Shown here in pieces: positions 12,852 through 22,766 of a DNA stretch of 64,000 nucleotides. Origin of the DNA: Xenopus tropicalis (taxonomy: Eukaryota > Chordata > Amphibia > Anura > Pipidae). Position numbers and translations under genes: made by a program. Where the stretch lies: the NCBI RefSeq assembly GCF_000004195.4, contig NC_030678.2, positions 93,888,904 to 93,952,903 of the forward strand, written 5' to 3'. The notes beneath the pieces were generated by a model. That model had not been told where the DNA came from. It saw only the letters and a program-made list of their open reading frames with translations, and did no database searches. Every line of letters begins with the position of its first letter. The stretch's first letter is position 1.

Positions 12852-13009
12852 CAGGGTTGGGTGGAGAGACGAACAAGCATTGAAGGAGCGTGGGGACGCG
12901 GGCAGAAGGGGGGAATCATGAGTGTGACTGGAGCGATTGGATAAGGGGTATGCAGACAAGGGGCACCCTAGGCACGTGCCTCCTCTGCCTACTCCTAATT
13001 CCAACCCTG
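12852..13009. repeat. GC-rich repeat with cagggttgg / ccaaccctg ends
   Basis: Inverted ends cagggttgg and ccaaccctg, and an interior with caccctaggcacgtgcctcc. It is related to the blocks at 22502-22766 and 51852-51940, which share the ccctaggcagctgcct and cctaccccta segments. This is a dispersed non-coding repeat of unclear class. Confidence 0.5.
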
Positions 13010-13076
13010 TGGTGAAATACATGAAGGATCAACCGTGGGGGAATCAGTAGCAAACCGCTATACATAAGCACCCTAA

Positions 13077-13417
13077 AGTTGGCCATACACGTGGCGATCT
13101 GACGATGTTTCGTGCGACCATCGGTCGCACGAAACATCGTCAGATCTGCCACACACCATTCAGGGCTGGATTGGCAGGTAAGGAGGTAGAAACAATAGTA
13201 TTTCTACCTCCTTCTGCCGATTCAGCGCTGAAGGGAGATTTTGGTCAGGCACCTTCTATGGCGCCCGATCAAAATTTTCAAACTGGTCCGATCGGCGAGT
13301 CGGCCGATATCAGCAGCTTCCTGCGATATTGGTCGACTCGCCGACATGCCATACACGCACCGTATATCGTACGAAACGAGGTTTCGTATGATATTATCGG
13401 TGCGTGTATGGCCACCT
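13077..13417. mobile_element. Harbinger-type MITE with three internal hairpins, 341 bp
   Basis: Ends agttggccatacacg and cgtgtatggccacct are inverted, with TAA on both flanks (13074-13076 and 13418-13420). Inside are three separate palindromes: 23-bp arms around a 5-nt loop at about 13096-13146 (arm cgatgtttcgtgcgac), an arm pair aggaggtagaaa/tttctacctcct at about 13181-13212, and a third at about 13367-13410 (cgtacgaaac/gtttcgtatg). The open frame 13105-13473 is an artefact of these arms. Confidence 0.8.
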
Positions 13418-13420
13418 TAA

Positions 13421-14956
13421 CTCTGCTGCTACAACTAAAGTCTGCTTTGTCTTTTTACAGACTTGGCAGCTGACATCAATTCTAAATGTTTTGGGTCATG
13501 ATTTCTATAAAGATATATGTTGTACTAATGTCAGTTAAAAGAAAAAACACTGTTTAACCATTTCAATTTTATACATTTTTTCTGATCATGTGTATAGAGA
13601 TAAAGAAATAGAAATAAAGCAGTCTTTTATTAATTTTGCTCCTTAATTTGTTTCTCCATATTTTTCATGTTGGACATTGTTGGGTTAAACCCACAAGACC
13701 TTCTCATTATTTTCCTTTGAATTGAATGGGCTCAAAAGGGACTAATTGTGCAGACACAATTCTAATGGAGAGGAAAATGTACAGTGGAGGCAAATAAAGA
13801 ACAATAACACTGCAATGGCTTTTATTTGTTCCCTGACCCTGAAAAAGATAACCATTCTATTCCTACTAAAATCTTGTTATATGGAGGAGTTCTATCCTTT
13901 TGTCCAATAATGTGATTATAACAAGTGTTAAATAGTTCCACATTATATTTGACAAGGTTCATTTGAATGAGATATTTTAAGGCTCCTTCCATTATAGGCA
14001 CTATCTAATCTTGATTATGGATTGTGCTTCACAGTACAAGATATCATAGCCTATTTTTAAAAAGTGAATTTTTTTTTCAATTCACCTTTCTTTTGCTTTT
14101 TAAGCTGTTTGCCCATGTGGTCCACTAATCTGTGTTTTATCCAAAAACACGCCTATTCACCACACTTCCATTTTAAATCAAATTTAAAACTATTCACTGA
14201 AAACACCCTGTGGTTTTATCCAGATATAAGTAAATTCACTAAACTAAAATGAGTTTATTCCTCGGAACCTGTTTATCAAGGTCTGCTTTTTCATGAACTT
14301 TGAAACATATCCCGTTTTACTTGGATATACAATGTTTCCCCCAATTTAAGCTTATTGAATGTTTATTAAATGACATGAATATACTGTAAGTCAATTTTTG
14401 TGGCAGGAATTAGGGGGTAATGTAACAAGTGGTCTGCTACTTGCTTCTCCCCCACTTGAGACATTTTAAAATTTCAATGAAATTAAGGGGGGGAATTCTG
14501 ATTTTAAATCTAAGGTTTCAGCTTTAAAGGTAACATATAATTTGTGCAGCAGATGGCTCTTTAGTAAGGATTCCAGTAGAAATAACAAAGCAGTGGGTGT
14601 GGTTACATAATTTTGCTTTAGGCAGTGGAATCCTTTTTTTTCCTGAATTTTACCTGAGTTGAACTGAATATGGTAATTACTTGATCTCCTTAAATGGAAC
14701 CGGACTTTCCAAGACATGGCTTTTGTTTTGCTACCGCTCCCAGTAACGTTTAACCACAATATGTAGTTGGAGGAGGGTGTGAGTTAGAATTTAACCTGGA
14801 GCAACTATAAGGCTGACTGTTTGTTCCCCCTAAAGCAAAACCTGTTTTGTTCAGACTAGAATTTGTAGTTCTGTTTGCTTGCAGTCTTGCTCTCTCTCTC
14901 TCTATACACACATATATAGTAAGTGTATTGTTTCTGTTAAGTTGTAGCATAACAAC
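13421..14956. other. intergenic and presumed 5' flank of acy3
   Basis: No exon is recognised. A short CT run followed by tatacacacatatatag (about 14890-14919) sits just before the acy3 start codon. It could be part of a promoter, but nothing shows this directly, and a 5' UTR exon further upstream is possible. Confidence 0.4.
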
Positions 14957-15189
14957 ATGAGCCCTACTGTCCAGTGTGGTGCTGTTTCCCAAGTGGTGGT
15001 TGTTGGTGGAACACATGGCAATGAGATGTCAGGAGTCTGTCTGGCTAAACACTGGCTTCAGGACCCTTCAGAACTGCATAGAAAATCCTTTACTGCTGAG
15101 GTATTGTTAGCAAATCCTATTGCAGTGGAACGCTGTGTACGCTATATAGACAGGGACCTCAACCGTTCCTTTTCACATGAACTCCTAAG
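14957..15189 (+). CDS. acy3: acy3 exon 1 (coding)
   Basis: Starts at ATG 14957; the distance to the GGTHGNE zinc motif (residues 17-23) equals that in human ACY3 within one residue, which supports this start. Donor gtaagt at 15190; the exon ends with two bases of a Ser codon. It contains the first two zinc ligands and the RDLNR substrate-binding segment. Confidence 0.93.
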
Positions 15190-18100
15190 GTAAGTCTCAG
15201 GCTGTAATTGCCAACGTTTCTCTTCTATATTTATAATTATTCTTGGGGGGAAAGAAAGTAATTTTTTGTGGCGCTGACAACTAGTTGTTATTTCTCTCAC
15301 TATGATATTGTACTTGTATGTCTGGAAGGGTAATTCCTATGTACAGTATGTACAGTATAACTCCTTTCTCTGTTTTCCCTGGGGCTCTTAGGGCGTAGGC
15401 GGTCACACTCCAAAATACAGAACTTCCCTACAGGATTTGGGTCATTTTAAGAGTTCAGTGATGGTATGGAAATAATTCATACCAAAGTCCCATAGCAATG
15501 GCAGGTTACAAGCAATTCACAAATCTAATTTTTCTGGGGAATGCAAATTCGATAAGGTTTCACATGTCTCTGGTTCTTCTATCAGGTACAGCAAATAACT
15601 ATGACAATGTTATTTCCAATAGCATTGGAAATAGGTACAGCTGCTTTAAAGCAGACTTATAGGGACAGTATAGACCCAAAAACACCTTGCTAAAAATAAG
15701 CACAATGAATAGGAATTGTGTTAAAAACTACATTCTGCCAACTGTTTTGATTTAAAGTGTATTTTTGCCATTATATAGCAACAATTTTTTTACTGAACTT
15801 CGCCCCTCCCTTTCTTTATAAACAGGGAAATATGTTCAGAGTTTCCTACCTACCTTAAACCAAACAAACAAGCATCTCCCTTACCAGCAGCTCCCTTTGA
15901 ACAACTTCTTATCATGGGCTTCTCTTGGACTGGTAATTAGTTTTATCAGCTTTTTTAAAGCTCTTTAAGACCAAAAGTGAAAGGAATTACGAAAGTACAA
16001 AATAAGCACATCCCTGTCCTTATTGGTTGCTATGGGCCATCAGACCTGGTGCAAACTTTGCACCTTTTATCATATTATATTATAATTATAATATGTAGAT
16101 GCACAAGCAGTGACATCAAGAATGTTATTTTTTGCAATTCTTTTCTATAAAAAACTTTGCATTGCAATGGTGCATCTGCCCTAGTGAATCAGGTTGGTAG
16201 AGAATATGTAAAAGTTATACACAATTTCTTTATAAGCAACCTTTTCTACTTTATTGAGTTTGTTCTACTTTGACTTTAGTGCCTCAGGTTCTGAAAGTGA
16301 TTCTTACGAGGCAAAGCGGGCGAGGGAGATATATCAGAAATATGGACCAAAGCAATCCTCTTTAAATTTTGTTATTGATCTTCACAACACAACATCCAAC
16401 ATGGGCACAACATTTCTACTCTTTAAGGGAGACAATTTTGCATTGCATTTGGCAAACTACTTGCAGGTGAGTGGAGCACAAATATAACAGTGGTACCAAA
16501 TGATTGTTACAGTTTCAGTCTCTGATTAGCAAGAAAAATGTTGGCAGTTAAAGATAACATGTATTTACTGTACTGATTGCTAATAAGAGGTGAGGGTTAT
16601 GTATGACTTTTCACTTAATATAAGCTACATTTTAATGCTACAGCTTTGGTGGGCACAATGCTGTAACTGGTTGGAGACTTGGTTTAAGAACATTTGCATT
16701 TTAATGGTTTGCAGACATTTCATTGTTTCTCAAGTTCACAAGTTTCTAGACAGTGTTAGTACTAGTCTACACCAGGGCGCCCAACAAAAAATCTTTGAAA
16801 GTGCCTAGTGCACAGGGACTCCTACCTGGCCCTCACCTGCCTGCGTCCCTCACGTCCTTAACTCCCTGCCTGTAGGTAGGAGAGTGGCTGGGGAGGGGGG
16901 ATTAATTTGCAATTATAGAGGAAGAAGTACCTGCAGTCCAGGCCCCCATACCCCCCTGGCCCTTTCTCCTTTACAAGTAACATGCAGGCTAGCCCAACAC
17001 CTGAGGAACCCGCGGGTGAGTTGGGGACAACACTCAAGACAACAAGTTCTTCAAACGAGTTCTTCCTTCCACCCTTCCTGCCTGTGTCCTAACGGTGCCC
17101 CTCTTCCGCTTCAACAACGTGCTACACAAATGCAGTAAAAGCAGTTAGGAGATGAATGTAGTGATGTTCAGTATGTAGCAGAGAAAAATATCTGATATTC
17201 ACCTTTGAGATAGTCCAGAATAAAATAAGGGGGTGGTATAATGCATAATAGATATATGACACATTTGGTAAAACAGCCCTGGACAGCTCTGTAAGAATGT
17301 AAGAATTTTCCACATATTGTAAACACAGTTGAATAAGGACTGCTTTTGCACTGCTCTGTTTTATTTTCTTGTTTTAGACTAAATGTGTTGATCCTTCTTT
17401 CCCATGTCACATCCTCCTCATCGACATCCCAGAAGGAGGGCATGTTCACCTGCAGAGTATGGGAAAGCATTCAGTAAGTAAGTACATGCTTACGCTGTTA
17501 GGATGATTTTAAATAAAGACAGTTCCCATCTACACTTCAATTTCTTCGGGTCTACACTTAGGTTCAAAAAAGGGGCCATGATTTTAAGTTTCAAGTACAC
17601 AGAGGCCCAGTAAATAGTGGCTTTCTATGGCATCTTACAGCAGCCCGTCCAGCAGGTGCATGACTTAATAGGCCAAAAAAAAATCATGGGAAATATTAAA
17701 GTGGTAGTTAGTATGATGTAGACATTCATATTTTAAGACTATTTGCAACTGGGTTTCATTTTTTATTTTTTTGAGGCTTTTCAACTATTTAACTTTTTGT
17801 TCAGCAGCTCTCCAGTGTGGAATTTAAGCATCTAGTTGTTAGGGTCCAGTTTACAGTAGCAACCAGTAAATTAGTTTAAATGAGAGGCTGTAAGATGAAT
17901 AGGCGAGGGCTGGAATAGATAATAAAAGGTAACAATAACAATAAAATTGTATCCTCACATAAAGGCAATTTATTGAAAAACTATAAAAAATAGAAAGTGA
18001 AGACTTACTGAAAAGTTGCTGAGAAATTAACATTATATAACATAACAAAAGTTAATTTAAAGTTAACAATCCTTTAATTTTCTTTCCACTCATATTGATG

Positions 18101-21100
18101 GCAAGTCATGTAATGAGGAGCTATTTCAGGGATTTAATTTCCCCTAAGAAACAATTACACCCATGTATTGTTACCATAAAAGAAGAAGAAAAGCCTGTTT
18201 TAAACAAGATAGTCCTGCACAGGCCACCCTCCTCAACTGCTCCATCACACAGCACATCCCCAACCTAACACTCAGGGGCACATTTACTAATCCACAAACG
18301 TCCGAAAGCGTCCGAATGCGTTTTTTTCGTAATGATCGGTATTTTTGTGTCTTTTTCGTTGCCGTCACGATTTTTTCGTATTTTGCGTGACTTTTTTGTT
18401 GCCGTTACGGCTTTATCGTATATTTTCTGCAACTTTTTCGTCGCCATCACGAAAGATTCGGATTGGTTTTTCCGCCGTTTACGATTGCTCAATACGAAAA
18501 AATTGCGACGGCGGTGAAAAAATTATGCAAAATACGATAAAGTCGTGACAGCGACGAAAAAAAACGCAAAATTTTCATTTCCAATCCGATTTTTTCCCAT
18601 TCGGGATTCAGATTCGAGGATTAGTAAATGTGCCCCTCAGAGTTGTGCTGCCATCTGTGGTCAAGTCAGATTCTTTCAGAGCTTGCAGTGTTGCCACCTT
18701 ACGATCAATTGAATGCTTAAATTCCTACTAGCACTAGTATTAGTCTTTTCTTTTACAACCCAAAAATGCTGTAGTCATTTGTGCTCCCCACACTTGCTTA
18801 GAATACAGCATGTCATGGTATTAGTTCAACAGAAAGAGGATGCATAGTCTTCAGCTTGTATTAACAAAGTATTAACTTATTGTGAGCCAAAGATATAAGG
18901 AAATATTTAATTGTACAATAAAATCAATTGAAAAAGTAATCCACAAAGGCTGCATACTGTAAAGTTTTTTATTTTTGTTTGTCATTTTAAAGCTAAAAAA
19001 AAATTATGAAATTCTAGATATAGGCAGTGAACTGTGTATTTTATAGTTTGCAGTGTTTATTGTTGGAAGGATAACATGTCAATTAAAGCACTGCTTAATT
19101 TCAGGTCAAAAAATGTTGTCAGTGTGTATCATTAATGACTGCTCCAACCATTGTTACTGTATGAATATTGCACACAAATGTGATGTTATGCTTCTTGCTC
19201 AGGTTTGGAGCTAGGCCCCCAGCCTCAAGGAGTGGCAAGGGCTGATGTTCTTACAAGAATGAGGGCGCTTGTGAACTGCAGCTTGGATTTCCTTGACCTT
19301 TTTAACCAGGGTAAGTAAGTTTTTATTATAGAACTGACAAAAAGTGAAAATATAAAAAATGTAAATTCAGGCGCAGTGTAAAGACTTTGCATACAGTATG
19401 ACCAAGCGATGCACAGGTAGGGTCTATTTAGGATTGCGCTAACCTTCTGGCATTTGTATAACTTTAGGTGCAAAACTTTATGTCTTACAAACGTAAGACT
19501 AAAAATAACAATTCAAAGTGCAAAAAAGGTAGCAATCACGCCTCTTCCACTTGCCGTTCTCCTTTTCCAAACCCCCATATTCCCATCTATTACTCCCTCT
19601 GCTTGGATTCTCAAGGTATACTCATAAGACCTGTCTTCAAGTTATGGGGCTTCCCTATTGCTATTATTGTAACTTCATGGGTTATTGATTATCTTTGTTA
19701 ATTCTACTGTATAGCTTTCATCTCTTTTTAGTTGACATCATGTCTCAATAAACGTTTAGGAAAGAAGCAGCAATTGACCATTTTTTTTTGCACTTTGCAC
19801 AGTATGTGGTGCACACTTCGTTGTGTAAGTGGCCTCTGCACTCTTTTTTCTCTCCTGATGCTGCTCTCTGCACAGAGGGACAGATTTTTTGATCCAGTGC
19901 TTAGTGTAGAAAGTGGCAAGTCTGGAGGCACAAGTTTGAGAGAATTACTTCAGCTTCCCAGCAGGATTATTGCTGTCTTTTAGGGCAACGGCATAAACTC
20001 TAACATATCTCTCCCCATTATTGTCTATGGAAGAGCACAGCTTATGAAACACAAGAGTTTTGGTACTCTGAAATACAGAAGATGTTCTAAATAGTTATAT
20101 CTATTATATTTTATTTTGTGGTTATCATCACATTAGGCACCGAGTTTCCCAGTTTTGAAACAGATGTGCACCAAGTTTTGTACAGGGCTGATTTTCCCCG
20201 TAATGAAGATGGAGAAATAGAGGCTGTTATCCACTCAGAGTTGCAGGTAAGCTTCATTTTCTCTAAATATAATGTATAAATAGGCTTTAGAGTTGATGGT
20301 TGAAGTAGAGGTCACTAATATAGCAAGTGACTCAGGTGAAGGAGGAAAAAGTCCTTTGTCACAGGGGAGAAAAGCTCAAACATGAAAAATCATTTAGGCA
20401 CCTGTTACAAGTGAAGGTCACTAGGCAAAAATTACCCTGCAGTGGTTAGTCAGAAAAAGCCCTTACCAAATGTTTTTGCTCCTGCTATATCCGGATGTGA
20501 ATAATGACAAGAATGAATGTGTTAAACCATAACAGAATTTATTGTAAGCTTCTCATGGATGGTACAAGTACAGACCAGAGCTAACTGGCCAGGAACTTGC
20601 AGCAAAAAAAGTGCAACAAGTTCCACTTTACAGAGGATACTCTCTTGTCCTCTCTAGCACACACTTTCACACAGCGTGTCTTCTCTGAGGCCTCTAGGAC
20701 CCCTGTCATACAGAAAAGCACTGGCAGAGTGCCATTCGAAGTCAAAGAGGATGACTTCTCCCACAAACCATTCCCTTGTCTCTCTGCTGCGTCCAACACA
20801 TACAGACCAAGCCTCACCAGAGCTCCCTACCACTCTAACCCAATAACGAACTCCTTGTTGGGCTGTCCTTGCTAGCTAAGGGTGAATCCCCTCTCCAGTC
20901 CAACCTTAGTGGTTGGTGCCACCTAGTGGCAAAACAAAATATAGTCTAACAATATACGCTGGAATTAATCATATATATCACCTCCTTACTGGCAGCTTCC
21001 AGAGTGGGCTTATCATGTGGCATTCCAGGTGGACCAACATAGGGCCAGTCTGGCCCTGACTTGCAATGGTGCCAATCATAGGGATAGAATAATGAGCATT

Positions 21101-21411
21101 TGGGAAGGTTTACCAAGAAACCAACTGCCATCTATTCATATATAGCTATATGTGTAACTTTACAGTTAAAAATGTTGTTTTGTCATGGCCCTAACTTGTT
21201 TATTTTTTTGTTTCAGGATAAAGACTACCTTCCTCTGAAGCCAGGTGATCCCATCTTCCAAAGGCTGAATGGAGAGGACATATTGTATAATGGAGAGAAA
21301 CAAATCTACCCTGTATTTATTAATGAGGCAGCATATTATGAAAAAAAAGTTGCTTTCATTGCAACTGAAAAAACCCATTGTCTTGTCCCTGCTCTCAAGG
21401 TCCAGAATTAG
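14957..21411 (+). CDS. acy3: aspartoacylase-family N-acyl amino acid deacylase (aminoacylase-3-like)
   Basis: Zinc-dependent deacylase of the aspartoacylase/AstE family. Family members hydrolyse N-acetyl amino acids; ACY3 prefers N-acetyl aromatic amino acids and mercapturates, while ASPA acts on N-acetylaspartate. Six coding exons: 14957-15189, 16280-16466, 17378-17477, 19203-19310, 20137-20246 and 21217-21411. All phases agree and total 933 nt, giving 310 aa (human ACY3 about 319). Visible family features are GGTHGNE (zinc ligands His20 and Glu23), RYIDRDLNR (about 62-70), [10 protein letters not shown] (zinc ligand His113), LELGPQPQG with the catalytic Glu176, and [16 protein letters not shown] near the C-terminus. 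[22 protein letters not shown] and the start [11 protein letters not shown] favour ACY3 over ASPA. All key residues are present and no frame damage is seen. Introns carry several MITEs. Substrate preference is inferred from family membership. Confidence 0.93.
16280..16466 (+). CDS. acy3: acy3 exon 2
   Basis: Acceptor gactttag ends at 16279, donor gtgagt starts at 16467. Encodes [20 protein letters not shown] onward, including [10 protein letters not shown] with the third zinc ligand. The acceptor choice is fixed by the phase carried from exon 1; a later AG (gtgcctcag) would break the frame. Confidence 0.92.
16770..17135. repeat. GC-rich repeat in acy3 intron 2
   Basis: A block with cagggcgcccaac at its left edge and a C/G-rich interior (aggcccccatacccccctgg), compositionally unlike the AT-rich intron around it. 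The open frame 16884-17138 runs through it but shows no homology. Probably a dispersed repeat, with no TSD seen. Confidence 0.35.
17378..17477 (+). CDS. acy3: acy3 exon 3
   Basis: Acceptor ttgttttag ends at 17377. Two overlapping GTAAGT donors exist (17474 and 17478). Only the second leaves one base that joins the next exon to give KHSVSLELGPQ, aligning without a gap to the family sequence, so the exon is ended at 17477. Confidence 0.88.
17700..18073. mobile_element. TTAA-flanked MITE in acy3 intron 3
   Basis: Flanked by TTAA at 17696-17699 and 18074-18077. The interior contains ttgttagggtccagtttaca, gtagcaaccagtaaattag and aggtaacaataacaataaa, a segment set also found in the copy at 22072-22435. 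Recognised as a common Xenopus non-autonomous repeat. No coding capacity. Confidence 0.7.
18275..18636. mobile_element. MITE of the GGGGC family, 362 bp copy, TSD TCA
   Basis: Ends ggggcacatttactaatcc and ggattagtaaatgtgcccc form a perfect 19-bp inverted repeat. Flanks are TCA at 18272-18274 and 18637-18639. The interior is two converging arrays of tttttcgttgccgt/gcgacgaaaaa motifs and lacks the 52-bp block present in the copies at 9714 and 41368. Confidence 0.85.
19203..19310 (+). CDS. acy3: acy3 exon 4 (catalytic glutamate)
   Basis: Acceptor cttgctcag ends at 19202, donor gtaagt at 19311. Encodes [20 protein letters not shown] and the following [11 protein letters not shown]. The Glu of LELGPQ is the general acid/base of the family. 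Confidence 0.93.
20137..20246 (+). CDS. acy3: acy3 exon 5
   Basis: Acceptor cacattag ends at 20136, donor gtaagc at 20247. Encodes [20 protein letters not shown] and [16 protein letters not shown], matching the start of the C-terminal beta domain of aspartoacylases. Confidence 0.92.
21217..21411 (+). CDS. acy3: acy3 exon 6 with stop
   Basis: Acceptor tgtttcag ends at 21216. Encodes [31 protein letters not shown] and [13 protein letters not shown], then TAG at 21409-21411. The C-terminal domain that narrows the active-site channel is complete. Confidence 0.94.
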   Translation, partial: DKDYLPLKPGDPIFQRLNGEDILYNGEKQIYPVFINEAAYYEKKVAFIATEKTHCLVPALKVQN

Positions 21412-22071
21412 GTTGTTCAAAATAGGAGTATTATTTGCTTAATTATTTGCTTAAAGGAGGCAACAGGTGTAGTTCCATAGTAGATGAGGTTAGAATCTTA
21501 ACTCTATCACATCAAACCTTTTGTCCAAAACTTCATAACTTGATGGACCTGCAGTTATGACTACACTTATATTTCTCAGGAAGAAAATACCTATGCAACA
21601 GAGATTGGGCGGTATGGCCCCAAACCTGATAAAATGCCACCTTTGTGCCCTTCACACCCATAGTTTCATATTACAGTTCATTACTATAATAACTTTAATT
21701 TCTTAGAAATTGCACTATGTTTTGTTGTTTTGATGCCTTAAAGGGAATTGTACCCACTTTTTTGACATAAGCTGATTTAGTTGGGGTTATGTCAAAAAGG
21801 TTACATTATGTAAACTGCCAGAAATAAATATAAATGTTTTGTTTACAAAGACATATCTGATTCCAGAGATTGAAAGAAAACCATAATAGCCTGTCTGTAA
21901 AGTCACTGGGACCAGTTTCTCACCCCCTTTAGGCTCACATTATAATGCAATCCCTTCCCTTGTTCTATTGTGAAGTGATGGGTTCTTAGACTTGAAGTCC
22001 CTATACTTTTTTATAGTGAATGGTGCATGAGTTGTATGAAATAAGGTAAGGGAGGAGTTGGATTAAACTGC
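21412..22071 (+). other. acy3: acy3 3' flank, possible 3' UTR
   Basis: An AATAAA lies at 21823-21828, about 415 bp after the stop, but it falls just inside a repeat-like segment beginning with TTAA at about 21737 (ttaaagggaattgtaccc, a T2-type start). The true polyadenylation site is uncertain. Confidence 0.35.
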
Positions 22072-22435
22072 AGGCCTAAAGGGGATTATTTGCAGTTTTT
22101 GAATGATTTAGTTTTTTGTTCGGCAACTCTCCTTTTTGGGGTTTCAGCAGTTATCTGGTTGCTGGGGTCCAATTTAACCTAGCAACCAGGGAATAATTTA
22201 AATGAGATACTAGAATAAGAAAAAAAGAGGACCTAAATAGAAAGACAAATAATAAAAAGTAACAATAACAACAGAATTGTGGCCTTATAGAGCAATAGTT
22301 TTTTGGCTGCTGGGGTCATTTGAATGTTGGAAAGAGTCAATAATTTAAAAACTATAAACAATAAAAAACGAAGACCTATTGAAAAATTGCAAAGAATTGG
22401 CCATTCTATAACATGCTTAAAAAGGTGGATAAATG
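22072..22435. mobile_element. second copy of the 'agcaaccag' MITE
   Basis: Shares ttgctggggtccaatttaac, ctagcaaccagggaataa and aaaaagtaacaataacaac with the element at 17700-18073, in the same orientation. It also keeps ttttttggctgctggggtca, lost in the other copy. Ends are eroded, so borders are approximate. Confidence 0.6.
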
Positions 22436-22501
22436 AGGCAAACAGGGAAAAGCTACTCCATGCTTTGTTTTTGCAAGGTGGATAATTCGATTGCCACAGC
22501 C

Positions 22502-22766
22502 AGGGGCGGGCCAAGCCGTCCGGGTGCCCTAGGCAACCCGGTCGGCCACCTCGCCCGCCCCGCCCCTTCCATTGGTGCGCATGCGCAGTTCGGGGGGGGG
22601 GGGTGTGCGATGCCGTGGGTCATTGCCCCCGCCGCTTGTCATTAGCGGCGGGGGCAATGGCAAAGTAGGGGAACTAGTGGTAGGCAGCAGAGGCTTCTGC
22701 CTGGCGCCCCATAATCATTGCGCCCTAGGCAGCTGCCTCTTCTGCCTACCCCTAGTTCCGACCCTG
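22502..22766. repeat. GC-rich dispersed repeat
   Basis: Strongly GC- and CpG-rich (gcccgccccgccccttcc), with an internal palindrome at about 22627-22660 (attgcccccgccgct / agcggcgggggcaat). The end segment ccctaggcagctgcctc...ctacccctagttcc recurs at 51852-51940 and, diverged, at 12852-13009. Non-coding; a genuine CpG-island promoter is unlikely because the segment is dispersed. Confidence 0.55.

Noticed and set aside
13105..13473. 122-codon plus-strand open frame
   Set aside because: It runs through the hairpin arms of the MITE 13077-13417, and its repeated peptide motifs (MFRATIGRTKHRQI and complement-frame copies) come from the palindromes.
15650..16075. Possible further MITE in acy3 intron 1 (starts near tatagggacagtatagaccc)
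   Set aside because: The start resembles a T2-type end, but no TTAA pair or inverted partner end could be found.
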